DNA of 64,000 nt from Sphingomonadales bacterium (GTDB lineage Bacteria; Pseudomonadota; Alphaproteobacteria; Sphingomonadales; Sphingomonadaceae), in assembly GCA_027490095.1 (NCBI GenBank), contig JAIXYT010000038.1:1-64000 (forward strand), written 5' to 3'. Below, piece by piece: positions 17,589 through 27,230 of the stretch. Position 1 is the stretch's first letter, and the number at the start of each line of letters is the position of its first letter. Under the pieces are notes generated by a model that saw only the letters and a program-made list of their open reading frames with translations, ran no database searches and was not told the DNA's origin. Made by a program: the position numbers and the translations under genes.

Positions 17589-18203
17589 ATGCGTCTCTAC
17601 AACAGCGTCGGCCCCAACCCCCAGATCGTCCGCACCTTCGCCGCCGAAAAGGGGCTGACCCTCGATCTGGTCCCCGTCGACATCTTGGGCGGCGAAAACC
17701 GCGGCGAGGCCTTCAAGGCCAAGAACCCCATGGGTCAGCTCCCCGCGCTCGAGCTCGACAGCGGCCAGGTCATCGCCGAGGTCACCGCCATCTGCGAACT
17801 CCTCGAGGAACTGCACCCCCAGCCCGCCCTCATCGGCGCCAACGCCGCCGAACGCGCCGAAACCCGCATGTGGTGCCGCCGCATCGACCACCGCGTGATG
17901 GAGCCCTTCATGGCCGGCTTCCGCGCAACCGCCGGCCGCCCCTTCTTCGCACCCCGCATGCCGCTCCTCTCCGAATCCGCCGGCGCCGAGATGCTCGGCC
18001 TCCTCACCGGCAACCTCACAGAGCTCGACACCCTCCTGGCCGGCCGCACCTGGGTCTCGGGCGACCGCTTCAGCCTCGCCGACATCCTGCTCGGCTGCTT
18101 CCTGCTCTTCGGCGCGAAATCCGGTGCCCCGCTGCCGCAGGGCCTCGGCTGGCTCCCCGGCTTCCTTGATCGCTGCAAGGCCCGCCCAAGCTTCGCCGCC
18201 TAG
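17589..18203 (+). CDS. glutathione S-transferase
   Basis: Cytosolic GST-fold protein of 204 residues. The N-terminal thioredoxin-like domain contains SVGPNPQIVRTF and the cis-proline motif NPMGQLPALE, with the E/S glutathione-binding region (VIAEVTAICELLEE). The C-terminal helical domain has the conserved N-capping motif SLADI. It diverges from the P450 operon with 133 bases between start codons, consistent with detoxification linked to that pathway. The stop codon lies in a stem-loop shared with the converging transporter gene. Confidence 0.92.
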   Translation: MRLYNSVGPNPQIVRTFAAEKGLTLDLVPVDILGGENRGEAFKAKNPMGQLPALELDSGQVIAEVTAICELLEELHPQPALIGANAAERAETRMWCRRIDHRVMEPFMAGFRATAGRPFFAPRMPLLSESAGAEMLGLLTGNLTELDTLLAGRTWVSGDRFSLADILLGCFLLFGAKSGAPLPQGLGWLPGFLDRCKARPSFAA

Positions 18204-18234
18204 GCCGCCAGTCTTGCTCTGCGGCCTAGGCCGC
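18195..18234. terminator. stem-loop across converging stop codons
   Basis: Arms 18195-18208 and 18221-18234 pair over 13 of 14 bases around a 12-base loop. The stop codons of the GST gene (18201-18203) and of the converging DMT gene (18226-18228) each lie inside an arm. There is no T-tract, so intrinsic termination is unproven; the structure could act on both strands. Confidence 0.4.
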
Positions 18235-19116
18235 GGGGCTCGACGGCGCCGGCACCGCCGCCGCGCGCCGCGCCTGCCACAGGCATGCCCCCGCGATGAT
18301 GGCCGCCCCCACCCAGGTCCGCAAGGACACCGGCTCACCGAAGAACAGCCAGCCGAACAGAGCCGCCCAGCCAAGCGCCGTATACTCGAACGGCGCCAGA
18401 ACCTGCGCCTCAGCGCGCGCATAGGCCCGCGCCAGCAGCTGCAGCGCGATCGCGCCGCACAGCCCCACGGCAGCCACCAGCCACCAGTCCAGGCCCCGCG
18501 GCAGCCACTCTTCGGCGGGCACGCGGGCCACCATCACCAGGCCGATCAACAAGCTGGCGAACAGGGCATTCAGCAGCGACAGGATCGAAGGGCCGTCGCG
18601 GGCAGCCCGCATCCGGGTAAACACGATCGTCACCGCATAGCAGAGCGCCGCGAACAGCGCTGCCCCCACGCCCAGCAGCCGCTCGCGCGGATAGCCCGAA
18701 GGCTCGATCCCCACAGCCACCAGCACGCCCGCAAAGCCGATCACCCCGGCGGCCACATTGCCGCCCTGCATGCGTTCCTTCAGGATCAGTGCGGCAAGCG
18801 GCGGGATCAGCAGGGGCGCGATGAACGCAATGGTCACCGCCTCGGCCAGCGGAAGCACGGAAAGCGACCAGAAGAAGGTGACCGCCGACACGCTGCCGAA
18901 CAGCGCACGCACGAAATTCACCGGCAGCATCTCGCGGGTGATCGCAGGCCGTCCCTCGCGCCACCACAGCGGAACGATGAACGGCACCGCCGCCGCATAG
19001 CGCCAGAAGCTCGCCATCACGGCCGGGTTGTCCGCCACCAGCTGCTTCATCAGCGCGTCCATCCCGCAGAAGAAGGCGATGCCCACGACATAGAGAAGGA
19101 TGGGCCCGGCGCGCAT
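18226..19116 (-). CDS. EamA/DMT-superfamily transporter
   Basis: Inner-membrane protein of 296 residues with about ten hydrophobic segments in two EamA repeats. The first repeat starts MDALMKQLVADNP, and the second carries the typical E-P end-of-repeat pattern (APFEYTALGWAALFGWLFFGE). Members export metabolites and amino acids, but substrate cannot be deduced. It converges with the GST gene and stands alone on its strand. ATG at 19116 places the first helix right after the start. Confidence 0.88.
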   Translation of the reverse strand: MRAGPILLYVVGIAFFCGMDALMKQLVADNPAVMASFWRYAAAVPFIVPLWWREGRPAITREMLPVNFVRALFGSVSAVTFFWSLSVLPLAEAVTIAFIAPLLIPPLAALILKERMQGGNVAAGVIGFAGVLVAVGIEPSGYPRERLLGVGAALFAALCYAVTIVFTRMRAARDGPSILSLLNALFASLLIGLVMVARVPAEEWLPRGLDWWLVAAVGLCGAIALQLLARAYARAEAQVLAPFEYTALGWAALFGWLFFGEPVSLRTWVGAAIIAGACLWQARRAAAVPAPSSPAA

Positions 19117-19236
19117 TGCGTCCAAGCGTTGCAGCCTTTGCGAAATGATTGCAACCGCTCGGCGGCGCTGGCATGAGGCCCCGGCAAGCCGCACCAATGC
19201 GGTCCGCAATCGGTTGGGAAAAGGGGTTCTCGGTCC

Positions 19237-19821
19237 ATGGCAAAACTGCTCGGAAACCTGAGCTACGCGGTGCTGCTCGGCACGGCGCTTCTTCTTGTCG
19301 TCCTGTTCGGCTTCCACGGCGGCCTCGTGTCCGCCGACGGCTATGCGAACGGCTTCTTCCGCTTCCTCCATGTGCTCTGTGGCATCATGTGGATCGGCCT
19401 CCTCTACTATTTCAACTTCGTGCAGATCCCGACCATGCCCAAGGTCCCGGCCGAACTGAAGCCGGCCGTTTCCAAGTACATCGCGCCCGAAGCCCTGTTC
19501 TGGTTCCGCTGGGCGGCCCTCTTCACCGTCATCACCGGCCTCATCGTCTCCATGCTCTCGGGCTACATGATCGAGGCGCTGACCCTCCAGTCGCCCTACC
19601 GCCTGATCGGGCTCGGCATGTGGCTCGCCCTCATCATGGCCTTCAACGTCTGGTTCATCATCTGGCCCAACCAGAAGAAGGCACTGGGAATCGTCGAAGC
19701 CGACGCCGACACCAAGGCGAAGGCCGCCTCCACCGCAATGATCTTCAGCCGCACCAACACGGTCCTCTCGCTCCCCATGCTCTACTGCATGGTCACGCAA
19801 GGCGCCCTCGGCGGCGCCTGA
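19237..19821 (+). CDS. urate-oxidase N-terminal-domain-like membrane protein (PuuD-like)
   Basis: Polytopic membrane protein of 194 residues resembling the N-terminal domain of PuuD (Urate_ox_N). Helices carry FFRFLHVLCGIMWIGLLYYFNFVQ and similar stretches, described as residues about 46-69, and conserved His and Trp residues could bind heme or a quinone. The C-terminal cytochrome c domain of true urate hydroxylase is absent, so urate oxidation is doubtful. It starts 120 bases from the diverging DMT gene. Function is best given as unknown. Confidence 0.75.
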   Translation: MAKLLGNLSYAVLLGTALLLVVLFGFHGGLVSADGYANGFFRFLHVLCGIMWIGLLYYFNFVQIPTMPKVPAELKPAVSKYIAPEALFWFRWAALFTVITGLIVSMLSGYMIEALTLQSPYRLIGLGMWLALIMAFNVWFIIWPNQKKALGIVEADADTKAKAASTAMIFSRTNTVLSLPMLYCMVTQGALGGA

Positions 19822-19827
19822 TCGGCA

Positions 19828-20946
19828 ATGCGGCAACTGCTGCAACGCATTCGGGATGGGCTCAGCCGCGGCGCCTATCCGAACGAGCGTGCCGTCTCGA
19901 CCAGTATAGTCGTCCCGGTCCTGCGTGAGCTGGGCTGGGACGATTCCGACCCCACCGTGGTCAAGCCGGAATATGCCACCGGCAAAGGCCGAGTTGATTA
20001 TGCCTTGGCGTCGATGGCCGGCTCTCCGGCAGTCTTTGTTGAAGTGAAGGGGGTCGGCAAGTCGGGCGAGGCTGACCGTAAGCTGTTCGAATATGCCTTC
20101 CACGAAGGCGCGCAGATTGCCGTCCTTACCGACGGGCGGGTCTGGAGCTTCTACCTGCCCGGCCAGTTCGGCTCCTATGATGAGCGCAGGGTCTTTCAAC
20201 TCGATCTGCTCGAGCGAGATGAGGCGGAAGCCGAGCATCGGCTGACCCGCTATCTTGACCGGGCACGCATCCAGAACGGCAAAGCGCTCTTGGATGCCAG
20301 TGCCGATTACCACGACCAGGCGGCCCGCCGCCGAGCTGCCGCGAAGCTCCCGGAGGCTTGGGCAGAGATGTTGCGGGGGCCGGACCCGGACCTCGCAAGG
20401 CTGCTCCAGGACACGGTTGAATCCCTGTCCGGGCATCGCCCATCCGACGAGGCTGTGGCAGCGTTCCTGTCGTCCGTGATCCAGGAGCAGCCCACAGGTC
20501 GGCAAGGATCGCAACCGGCCGGACGGCGAACGGCCTCGGCTCCAGTCGCCCGCGCCGATGGGCATTTCACGGGTCAGCCACTTCTCGCGCAACCGTCGGC
20601 TTCGGATGCCGCTTCGCTCACGTGGAGACTGGGTGCCGAATTCGGAACCGGTAAGTCCCAGGTTGCCGTATGGGTCGACTTCCTGTCAGCTCTGTTCCGC
20701 CGGCACCCAGATCGGCACGAGGCCATTGCTGAGGCCGTCAGGACGCGCAGCCGGAACAACATCGCCCGCACAATTGCAGACATCTACCCAGGTCAGCCCG
20801 ACATTGCGGCAAGGTCCAATGCCAAGCTCCCAGACGGCTGGTTCGTGGGAACCAACGAAAGCAGCGCAACCAAGATACGAATTGCAAGGAAGGCCGTGGA
20901 GGCGTGCGGACTGGCTTGGGGGAAAGACGCCCGGCTGGACTTCTAG
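19828..20946 (+). CDS. orphan HsdR_N-like nuclease-domain protein
   Basis: A 372-residue protein whose N-terminal 170 residues resemble the type I restriction enzyme HsdR N-terminal nuclease domain. It contains the GRVDYAL and AVFVEVKG elements of a PD-(D/E)xK active site and a QIAVLTDGRVWSFY segment. The helicase motor of HsdR is missing. The C-terminal domain (about 250-372) is unrecognised. Base composition is somewhat less GC-rich than the neighbours. No HsdM or HsdS is nearby, so it is not a complete restriction system. Defence or DNA-metabolism roles are possible. Confidence 0.75.
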   Translation: MRQLLQRIRDGLSRGAYPNERAVSTSIVVPVLRELGWDDSDPTVVKPEYATGKGRVDYALASMAGSPAVFVEVKGVGKSGEADRKLFEYAFHEGAQIAVLTDGRVWSFYLPGQFGSYDERRVFQLDLLERDEAEAEHRLTRYLDRARIQNGKALLDASADYHDQAARRRAAAKLPEAWAEMLRGPDPDLARLLQDTVESLSGHRPSDEAVAAFLSSVIQEQPTGRQGSQPAGRRTASAPVARADGHFTGQPLLAQPSASDAASLTWRLGAEFGTGKSQVAVWVDFLSALFRRHPDRHEAIAEAVRTRSRNNIARTIADIYPGQPDIAARSNAKLPDGWFVGTNESSATKIRIARKAVEACGLAWGKDARLDF

Positions 20947-20948
20947 GC

Positions 20949-21599
20949 TCAGCCGTCCTTCCGGAACAGCCAGACCGTCCGGCCACCGCACGTCGCATCG
21001 TCCGCCCGGTGCGCGACCAGCGAAAAGCCGCCGCGCGCCAGCACCGCCCGATAGTCGTCGGGGTCGAGGCTCGCTTGAAACAGCGGCTCGCCTTCGAACA
21101 CGCCCATGGCAATGCCGTCCGCCGGCCCGCTGTTGAACATCAGCGCCGCCCCGGGGGCCGCATGGACCGCCAGCTGCGCCAGCGCCGCACGCTGGTCGTC
21201 CTGCCTCAGGTGGAACAGGCTGTCCCAGGCCAGCACGCCGGCAAACACCTGTGCAAGCCGCAACATCCGCATGTCCGACAGGATTGCCTTCGCTCCCGGC
21301 ACATTGCCGGCAAAGGCTCTCATAAGCTCGGGCGAACTGTCGACGCCGGTCACCGGATGTCCCCGCCCGGCCATATGGGCCGCAAGAGGCCTGCCCGATC
21401 CGCATCCGACATCAAGGATCGCCCCACCGGGCCCCACCACCGCCAGGAACCGGTCGATCCAGCCCTGTTCGACCAGCCGCGTCGAACGCGCCGCCATGAA
21501 GGCATCCGCATGGCGACGGTACAGCCCGATCACGGCCGCGGCATGCGCCTCGGGGCTCGCCTCCTCCGCCACGCCCGGCACCCCGTCGCCGCCGCTCAA
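20949..21599 (-). CDS. class I SAM-dependent methyltransferase
   Basis: A 216-residue Rossmann-fold methyltransferase with motif I ILDVGCGSGRPLAAHM near residue 62, acidic motif II VTGVDSS and motif IV WDSLFHL. The substrate is unknown. It begins 5 bases after the lexA stop, probably with the TTG at 21599; a GTG at 21581 is an alternative. It is the last gene of the tpiA-trp-moa-lexA run and may be cotranscribed with lexA, although nothing suggests an SOS role. Confidence 0.85.
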   Translation of the reverse strand: MSGGDGVPGVAEEASPEAHAAAVIGLYRRHADAFMAARSTRLVEQGWIDRFLAVVGPGGAILDVGCGSGRPLAAHMAGRGHPVTGVDSSPELMRAFAGNVPGAKAILSDMRMLRLAQVFAGVLAWDSLFHLRQDDQRAALAQLAVHAAPGAALMFNSGPADGIAMGVFEGEPLFQASLDPDDYRAVLARGGFSLVAHRADDATCGGRTVWLFRKDG

Positions 21600-21604
21600 G
21601 CGCT

Positions 21605-22294
21605 TCAGTAGCGCCTGAGCAGCCCCGCCAGCTTGCCCTGGATCTTCACCCGCGAGGGCAGATAGCGCTGCGGCTCATACAGGCTGTTCGCCGGGTCCAG
21701 CCGCACCATCCCCTTCTCGCGGTGAAAATACTTCAACGTGGCGTCGCTATTGTCGATCAGCGCCACCACGATGTCGCCCTCGCGCGCCTCCTCGCACTTG
21801 CGGATCAGCGCAAAGTCGCCGTCGAAGATGCCCGCCTCGATCATGGAATCACCCGAAACCTGCAGCGCATAATGCTCGCCCGGCCCCAGCAGCGCCTGCG
21901 GCACCGCCAGCTGCTCATGGTCCTCGATCGCCTCGATCGGCAGACCGGCCGCAATCCTGCCCACCAGCGGAACGGCGGTCGCCGGCGCATCGGCAGGTAG
22001 CGCCGACTGCACCTTGCGCGCACGCGCGGCAGCCAGGTCGGCCACGGCGCCACCGCCTGCCCCACCCGAAGGTTGGGCAGCCCCCGGCAGCCGCATCACC
22101 TCCAGCGCGCGCGCCCGGTTCGGCAGCCGCCGCAGGAACTGCCGCTCCTCCAGCGCCCCGATCAGCCGGTGCACGCCCGATTTGGATTTCAGGTCCAGCG
22201 CCGCCTTCATCTCCTCGAACGAGGGCGAAACCCCGGTCTCATCCAGGCGCCTGTGGATGAACAGCAGCAGCTCATGTTGCTTGGCGGTCAGCAT
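21605..22294 (-). CDS. lexA: SOS repressor LexA
   Basis: Represses the DNA-damage regulon until RecA-stimulated self-cleavage. The 229-residue protein has an N-terminal winged helix ([17 protein letters not shown] start), a linker, and a C-terminal S24 peptidase domain. The Ala-Gly cleavage site is visible in [11 protein letters not shown], catalytic Ser in QVSGDSM and Lys in [10 protein letters not shown] cluster of four GAAC half-sites lies 22-57 bases upstream, so it is clearly autoregulated. It follows moeA and precedes a methyltransferase gene. Confidence 0.97.
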   Translation of the reverse strand: MLTAKQHELLLFIHRRLDETGVSPSFEEMKAALDLKSKSGVHRLIGALEERQFLRRLPNRARALEVMRLPGAAQPSGGAGGGAVADLAAARARKVQSALPADAPATAVPLVGRIAAGLPIEAIEDHEQLAVPQALLGPGEHYALQVSGDSMIEAGIFDGDFALIRKCEEAREGDIVVALIDNSDATLKYFHREKGMVRLDPANSLYEPQRYLPSRVKIQGKLAGLLRRY

Positions 22295-22315
22295 CGCCCA
22301 CTCCTAGGGTCGCAG

Positions 22316-22351
22316 GAACATGCCAAGAACATTACGGGAACTTCAGGGAAC
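22316..22351 (-). promoter_or_regulatory. LexA operator array (SOS boxes)
   Basis: Four GAAC half-sites start at 22316, 22327, 22338 and 22348. The first three give two perfect, overlapping GAAC-N7-GAAC boxes, the alphaproteobacterial LexA consensus (GTTC-N7-GTTC on the gene strand). The fourth is spaced by N6. They occupy the moeA-lexA intergenic gap just upstream of the lexA start. Confidence 0.88.
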
Positions 22352-22375
22352 AGGTCAAGAGGCTTTCGGCCCCGA

Positions 22376-23563
22376 TCAGAGGGTTAGCACCGGAACGGTT
22401 GTTCCAGCCGGTGCGGCTGGCGCATGTTCGGGGCGCATCAGCAGCGCATTCGCGCCCGCAAGCACCGACAGCATCGCGCTGTCCTGCGAGGTCGCCGGCG
22501 TCACCGCGCCGTCCGCCAGCACCGCGCGCAGAAACTGTCGCCGGATGCCGTTCGCCGGCAGGTCCACCGCCGTCACCGCAGTGCCATAACAGTCCTCCGG
22601 CGCCGGATCGCCCGCCATCCGCTTCAGCAGCGGCACCAGGAACAGCCGCGCGCACACGAAGGCCGAAACCGGGTTGCCCGGCAGCCCCACCACGATTGCC
22701 GCACCCATCCGCCCCGCCATCAGCGGCTTTCCCGGCTGCAACGCGATCCGCCAGAAATCGAGGGCGGCGCCCGCCGCCTCCAGCGCCGGCTTGACCAGGT
22801 CATGGTCGCCCACCGAAGCCCCGCCGATCGTCACCAGCACATCATGCCCGGCTGCCCGCCCGATCGCGTCGGCCAGCGCGTCTGCCCGGTCCGCTACGAT
22901 CCCCAGGTCCGTCACCTCGGCATGGGCGCCCAGCAGCGCCGCCAGCATCACCCCGTTCGAGCTCGCGATCTGCCCCGGCCCCGGAGTCACCCCGGGCGGC
23001 ACCAGCTCGTCCCCCGTTGCCAGCAGCGCAATCCGCGGCCGACGGTGCACCGGCACCGCACCATGCCCGGCCGCCGCCAGCAGCCCGATCCGCTGCGCGC
23101 TCAACCGCTCCCCCGCCCGCGCCACCACCGCGCCCGCGGCGAAATCCTGCCCGGCCCGCCGGACATGCGCTCCAGCACGCGGCGGCCCCTCCGCCGGAAA
23201 CGCGACCGCACCGCCCGCGACCACCGCATCCTCCTGCACGGCCACCGTGTCCGCGCCCGCCGGCACCACGGCCCCGGTGAAGATCCGCACAGCCTCGCCC
23301 GGCCCCACAGCCCCACCGAACGGCCGCCCGGCCGCAGCTTCCCCCACCAGCCGGAACGGCCCCGGCAGCTCCGCAAAGCGCAGCGCATAGCCGTCCATCG
23401 CGCTCACATCGGCCGGCGGCTGCGTCAGCCGCGCCGTCACATCATCGGCCAGGAATCGGCCCGCCGCCGCCGTCAGCGAAACCGTCTCGGCCGGCAGCGC
23501 CGCCCCCAGCGCCGGCATCCGCGCCAGCGCCACATCGAACGGCAGCAGCCCCTCAGCCGGCAT
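22376..23563 (-). CDS. moeA: molybdopterin molybdenumtransferase
   Basis: Inserts molybdate into adenylylated molybdopterin to finish molybdenum cofactor. The 395-residue protein has the expected domains, with [12 protein letters not shown] near residue 48, the molybdenum-binding TGDEL and GGASVGDHD motifs in the central MogA-like domain, and PGKPL plus [11 protein letters not shown] further on. ATG at 23563 overlaps the moaC end by 11 bases. Coupling to moaC and to upstream trp genes follows the gene order seen in many sphingomonads. Confidence 0.95.
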   Translation of the reverse strand: MPAEGLLPFDVALARMPALGAALPAETVSLTAAAGRFLADDVTARLTQPPADVSAMDGYALRFAELPGPFRLVGEAAAGRPFGGAVGPGEAVRIFTGAVVPAGADTVAVQEDAVVAGGAVAFPAEGPPRAGAHVRRAGQDFAAGAVVARAGERLSAQRIGLLAAAGHGAVPVHRRPRIALLATGDELVPPGVTPGPGQIASSNGVMLAALLGAHAEVTDLGIVADRADALADAIGRAAGHDVLVTIGGASVGDHDLVKPALEAAGAALDFWRIALQPGKPLMAGRMGAAIVVGLPGNPVSAFVCARLFLVPLLKRMAGDPAPEDCYGTAVTAVDLPANGIRRQFLRAVLADGAVTPATSQDSAMLSVLAGANALLMRPEHAPAAPAGTTVPVLTL

Positions 23564-24041
23564 GTGTCTCCGGCGCCCGCCAGTCGCCCGACTTGCCGCC
23601 CCGCTTCTCCAGCAGCCGCACGCCTTCCACCACCATCCCCCGGTCCAGCGCCTTCGCCATGTCATAGACCGTCAGCAGCGCAACCGACGCTGCCGTCAGC
23701 GCCTCCATCTCCACTCCCGTCTGCCCGGCCGTCGAGACGGTCGCCGTCACAGCCACCCCGTCGGCTTCCAGCACCAGCTCCACCGCCACCGCGGAAATCG
23801 CGATCGGATGGCACAGCGGGATCAGCTCGCTGGTCTTCTTGGCCGCCATGATCCCGGCGATCCGCGCAGTTGCCAGCACGTCGCCCTTCTTCGCCGTCCC
23901 TTCCCGGATCGCCGAGAGCGCCTCTTCCGACATCCGGATCCGCCCGCCCGCAACCGCCACCCGGCTCGTCACAGCCTTGGCGCCCACGTCCACCATGTGC
24001 GCCTCGCCGGCCGCGTTCAGATGGGTGAGCTTGCTCCCCAT
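23553..24041 (-). CDS. moaC: cyclic pyranopterin monophosphate synthase
   Basis: Second enzyme of molybdenum cofactor synthesis, acting with MoaA (not in the window). The 162-residue protein contains the signature [11 protein letters not shown], the [12 protein letters not shown] segment and the [20 protein letters not shown] active-site end. ATG at 24041 has a GAGGACGGGA ribosome site and lies 9 bases past the trpC stop; a GTG at 24053 overlapping that stop is an alternative start. The gene overlaps moeA. Confidence 0.95.
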   Translation of the reverse strand: MGSKLTHLNAAGEAHMVDVGAKAVTSRVAVAGGRIRMSEEALSAIREGTAKKGDVLATARIAGIMAAKKTSELIPLCHPIAISAVAVELVLEADGVAVTATVSTAGQTGVEMEALTAASVALLTVYDMAKALDRGMVVEGVRLLEKRGGKSGDWRAPETHAG

Positions 24042-24049
24042 TCCCGTCC

Positions 24050-24844
24050 TCACCGTCCGCCCAGCAGCCTGCGCGTCGCCACCTCCACGTCGGCCTCGCG
24101 CATCAGCGCCTCGCCCACCAGGAAGGTCGTCACCCCGGCATTGGCCTCCAGCCGCGCCAGGTCGGCATGCACCAAAAGCCCGGATTCCGCGACCAGCAGG
24201 CGCCCGTCCGGCACCATCGCCGCAAGCCGCTCGGTCACCTCCAGGTCCACCGCCATCGTCTTCAGATTGCGGTTGTTCACCCCCACCAAGGGCGTCTCCA
24301 GCTTCAGCGCGCGCTCCAGCTCCGCCTCGTCATGCACCTCCACCAGCACGTCCAGCCCCAGCTCCCGGGCTTCCGCCTCCAGCTCCACCATCAGCCCATC
24401 GGGCAGCGCAGCGACGATCAGCAGGATCGCGTCCGCCCCCAGGCTGCGCGACTCCGCCAGCTGGTACCGGTCCACGATGAAGTCCTTGCGCAACGCCGGC
24501 AGCGAGGGCGCCGCATGGCGCGCCTGCGCCAGATAGCTGTCCTTGCCCTGGAAATAGGGCTCGTCCGTCAGCACCGAAAGGCAGCTCGCCCCGCCCGCCT
24601 CATAGGCCGCCGCAATCGCGTCGGGCGCAAAGTCCGCCCGGATCAACCCCTTGGATGGGCTCGCCTTCTTCACCTCGGCAATCAGCCCATAGCGCCCCGC
24701 CGCCCGCGCCGCCTTCAGTGCCGCCGCAAAGCCGCGCGGTGCACCAAAGGCGTGTCTGTCCAGCGTGTCCGCCGGCCGCACGCACTTGCGCGCCGCCACA
24801 TGCGCGCGCTTCGCCTCCAGGATCGGTTGCAGTCTGTCACCCAT
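24050..24844 (-). CDS. trpC: indole-3-glycerol-phosphate synthase
   Basis: Closes the indole ring in tryptophan synthesis. The 264-residue TIM-barrel protein carries [10 protein letters not shown] near residue 57, [25 protein letters not shown] and GVNNRNL, all hallmark IGPS motifs including catalytic Lys and Glu residues. It follows trpD by 11 bases. Not fused to TrpF, which is absent from this window. Confidence 0.97.
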   Translation of the reverse strand: MGDRLQPILEAKRAHVAARKCVRPADTLDRHAFGAPRGFAAALKAARAAGRYGLIAEVKKASPSKGLIRADFAPDAIAAAYEAGGASCLSVLTDEPYFQGKDSYLAQARHAAPSLPALRKDFIVDRYQLAESRSLGADAILLIVAALPDGLMVELEAEARELGLDVLVEVHDEAELERALKLETPLVGVNNRNLKTMAVDLEVTERLAAMVPDGRLLVAESGLLVHADLARLEANAGVTTFLVGEALMREADVEVATRRLLGGR

Positions 24845-24855
24845 GCGGCAGCCCT

Positions 24856-25836
24856 TTAGCGGAACGCCAGGAACTGTGCGAGGGCGGCCGCCGCCGCACC
24901 ACTGTCCAATGCACCCCGCGCCTCGGCCATCGCCGCCTCCCAGCTCCGCCCCGCAACCGTCAGCGCAGCCGCCGAATTGGCCAGCACGATGTCGCGATAG
25001 GCCGGCCGCCCGGCACCCGCAAACAGCGCCCGCAACTCCGCTGCATTCTCCGCCGGCTCCCCGCCCGCAATGTCCGCAAGCCCGTGCCGCCCCAGCCCAT
25101 GCGCCTCCGGCACGAACACCTCGTCCCGCACACCCGCCGCATCGCCCCGCACAAGCGTGCTCTCGGCATGCACCGCCACCTCGTCCAACCCGCCGCCGTG
25201 CACGCTCAGCACCGCCTCGCCGCCCAGCGCCAGCGCGGCTTCCGCCACCGGCCGCGTCCATTCGCGCGCAAACACCCCGATCATCTGCCGCCTCACCCCG
25301 GCCGGATTGGCCAGCGGCCCCAGCAGGTTGAAGATCGTCCGCCGCCCGATCGCCCGGCGAATGGGCGCCACCCGCGCCATCGCCGGATGGTGGCTCTGCG
25401 CAAACAGGAAGCAAACGCCCACCGCGTGCAGGCTGGCCTCGGCGCGAGCCACCTCCATGTCCGCCCGCCAGCCCAGCGCCTCCAGCACGTCCGCCGTGCC
25501 CGACCGCGACGAGGCACCCCGGTTCCCGTGCTTGGCAACCGGCACCCCGCAGCCCGCCACCACAAAGGCAACCGCGGTCGAGACATTCAGGCTGTGCGAT
25601 CCATCCCCGCCGGTCCCGCACACGTCGATCGCCCCGTCGGGCGCTGCGACCCGCAGCATCCGCCCGCGCAGCACGTCCGCCGCCGCCGCAATCTCGGCCG
25701 GCGTCTCGCCGCGCTCGGCCAGCGCCACCAGGAACGCCGCGATCTCGGAATCCGCCAGCTCCGCCCCCAGGATTCGGTCAAAGGCCTCCGCCGCCTGCGC
25801 ACGATCCAGCGGCTGCGACGGATCCGGCAGCCGCAT
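24856..25836 (-). CDS. trpD: anthranilate phosphoribosyltransferase
   Basis: Transfers phosphoribosyl to anthranilate, the second tryptophan-specific step. The 326-residue protein has the PRPP-binding [14 protein letters not shown] motif near residue 73, [12 protein letters not shown], and DEVAVH near the C-terminus. ATG at 25836 abuts the trpG stop. It is part of the tpiA-trpG-trpD-trpC-moaC run. Confidence 0.96.
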   Translation of the reverse strand: MRLPDPSQPLDRAQAAEAFDRILGAELADSEIAAFLVALAERGETPAEIAAAADVLRGRMLRVAAPDGAIDVCGTGGDGSHSLNVSTAVAFVVAGCGVPVAKHGNRGASSRSGTADVLEALGWRADMEVARAEASLHAVGVCFLFAQSHHPAMARVAPIRRAIGRRTIFNLLGPLANPAGVRRQMIGVFAREWTRPVAEAALALGGEAVLSVHGGGLDEVAVHAESTLVRGDAAGVRDEVFVPEAHGLGRHGLADIAGGEPAENAAELRALFAGAGRPAYRDIVLANSAAALTVAGRSWEAAMAEARGALDSGAAAAALAQFLAFR

Positions 25837-26438
25837 CAGGCGCTCAGCCCCTCAGGCGCCCGATGGGCAATCCCGGCCAGATCCAGGAAATTGGCAAGAA
25901 TCCGGTGCCCATGCTCGGTCGCGATCGACTCCGGGTGGAACTGCACCCCGTGCAGCGGCAGCTCCCGGTGCTTCAGGCCCATGATCAGCCCGTCCGTCTC
26001 GGCGGTCACCTCCAGCACCGGCGGCAGGCTCGCCCGGTCGACGATCAGGCTGTGATAGCGCGTCGCCGTGAACGGCGAAGGCAGCCCCGCAAAAACCGAG
26101 GCGCCATCGTGAAAGATCGGGCTCGTCTTCCCGTGCATCAGGCTCGGCGCCCTGACCACCCGCCCCTGGAACGCCTGCCCCAGCGCCTGGTGCCCCAGGC
26201 ACACCCCGAACAGCGGAAGCCCCGTGTCGGCGGCCGCCGCGATCAGCTCCAGGCAGATCCCCGCCTCGTTCGGCGTGCAGGGCCCCGGCGACAGCAGCAC
26301 GGCCTCGGGCTTCAGGTCCAGCGCGGCACCCACGCTCAGCGCATCGTTGCGCACCACCTCCACCTCCGGCCCCAGCTGCTGCAGATAATGCACCAGGTTG
26401 AAGGTGAAGCTGTCGTAATTGTCGATCACCAGGATCAT
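25836..26438 (-). CDS. trpG: anthranilate synthase glutamine amidotransferase subunit
   Basis: Supplies ammonia from glutamine to TrpE. The 200-residue class I amidotransferase has the nucleophile in [12 protein letters not shown] near residue 79 and the His-Glu pair in [13 protein letters not shown] at 26438 overlaps the tpiA end by 4 bases. The partner gene trpE, normally just upstream, is absent here; tpiA occupies the position instead. It could also serve p-aminobenzoate synthase. Confidence 0.96.
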   Translation of the reverse strand: MILVIDNYDSFTFNLVHYLQQLGPEVEVVRNDALSVGAALDLKPEAVLLSPGPCTPNEAGICLELIAAAADTGLPLFGVCLGHQALGQAFQGRVVRAPSLMHGKTSPIFHDGASVFAGLPSPFTATRYHSLIVDRASLPPVLEVTAETDGLIMGLKHRELPLHGVQFHPESIATEHGHRILANFLDLAGIAHRAPEGLSA

Positions 26439-27151
26439 GCAGCAGCACCTGCTGCAATCGCCAGAAAATCCGCCGCCTTCAGGCTCGCACCGCCCACCAG
26501 CGCGCCGTCCACATGCGGCACCGCCAGCAGCTCTGCCGCATTCCCCGGCTTCACCGACCCGCCATAGAGAATGCGCACCCCCGCCCCCATGCGCGCCGCG
26601 ATCGCCGCATGCACTTCGGCGACCTGGCTCGTCGTCGGCGTCCGCCCCGTCCCGATCGCCCACACCGGTTCATAGGCGATCACCAGCGCGCGCACATCCG
26701 GCACCGATCCCTCCAGCTGCCGCGCGATCACCTCCAGCGTGGCACCGGAATCGCGCTCGGCCAGCGTCTCGCCCACGCACAGGATCGGCACCAGCCCCGC
26801 CCGCGCCACGCCTTGCGCCTTCATCCGCACCACAGCGTCCGTCTCGCCATGGTCCGCGCGCCGCTCCGAGTGGCCGACGATGATGTGGGTCGCACCCGCA
26901 TCGGCCAGCATCTCCGCCGACACGTCGCCCGTGTGCGCGCCGGATTCCAGCCAATGGCAGTCCTGCCCGCCCACCTTCACATGGCTGCCGCTCGCCCGAC
27001 GCGCAAAGCTCGCCACCAGGGTCGCCGGCGGGCAGACCAGCAATTCGGCACCCTCGGGCGCAGGCGCCGCCAGAAGCGCGTCCAGCTCGGCGACGCTCGC
27101 CTTCAGGCCGTTCATCTTCCAGTTGCCGGCAATCAGCTTCACGTCGGTCAC
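26435..27151 (-). CDS. tpiA: triose-phosphate isomerase
   Basis: Interconverts dihydroxyacetone phosphate and glyceraldehyde 3-phosphate. The 238-residue TIM barrel has AGNWKMNG at the N-terminus, the catalytic His in IVGHSERR, catalytic Glu in [11 protein letters not shown] and the phosphate loop [11 protein letters not shown]. The start codon is GTG at 27151. It heads the run leading into trpG with a 4-base overlap, an unusual pairing of glycolysis and tryptophan genes. Confidence 0.97.
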   Translation of the reverse strand: MTDVKLIAGNWKMNGLKASVAELDALLAAPAPEGAELLVCPPATLVASFARRASGSHVKVGGQDCHWLESGAHTGDVSAEMLADAGATHIIVGHSERRADHGETDAVVRMKAQGVARAGLVPILCVGETLAERDSGATLEVIARQLEGSVPDVRALVIAYEPVWAIGTGRTPTTSQVAEVHAAIAARMGAGVRILYGGSVKPGNAAELLAVPHVDGALVGGASLKAADFLAIAAGAAA

Positions 27152-27230
27152 TCCCTCGGCGCACCTGCGGCCACGTTCAGGCCCGGGAAAGCCGACCCTC
27201 TAGACAGGGAGAGCCCGAAACGGCAACCCG

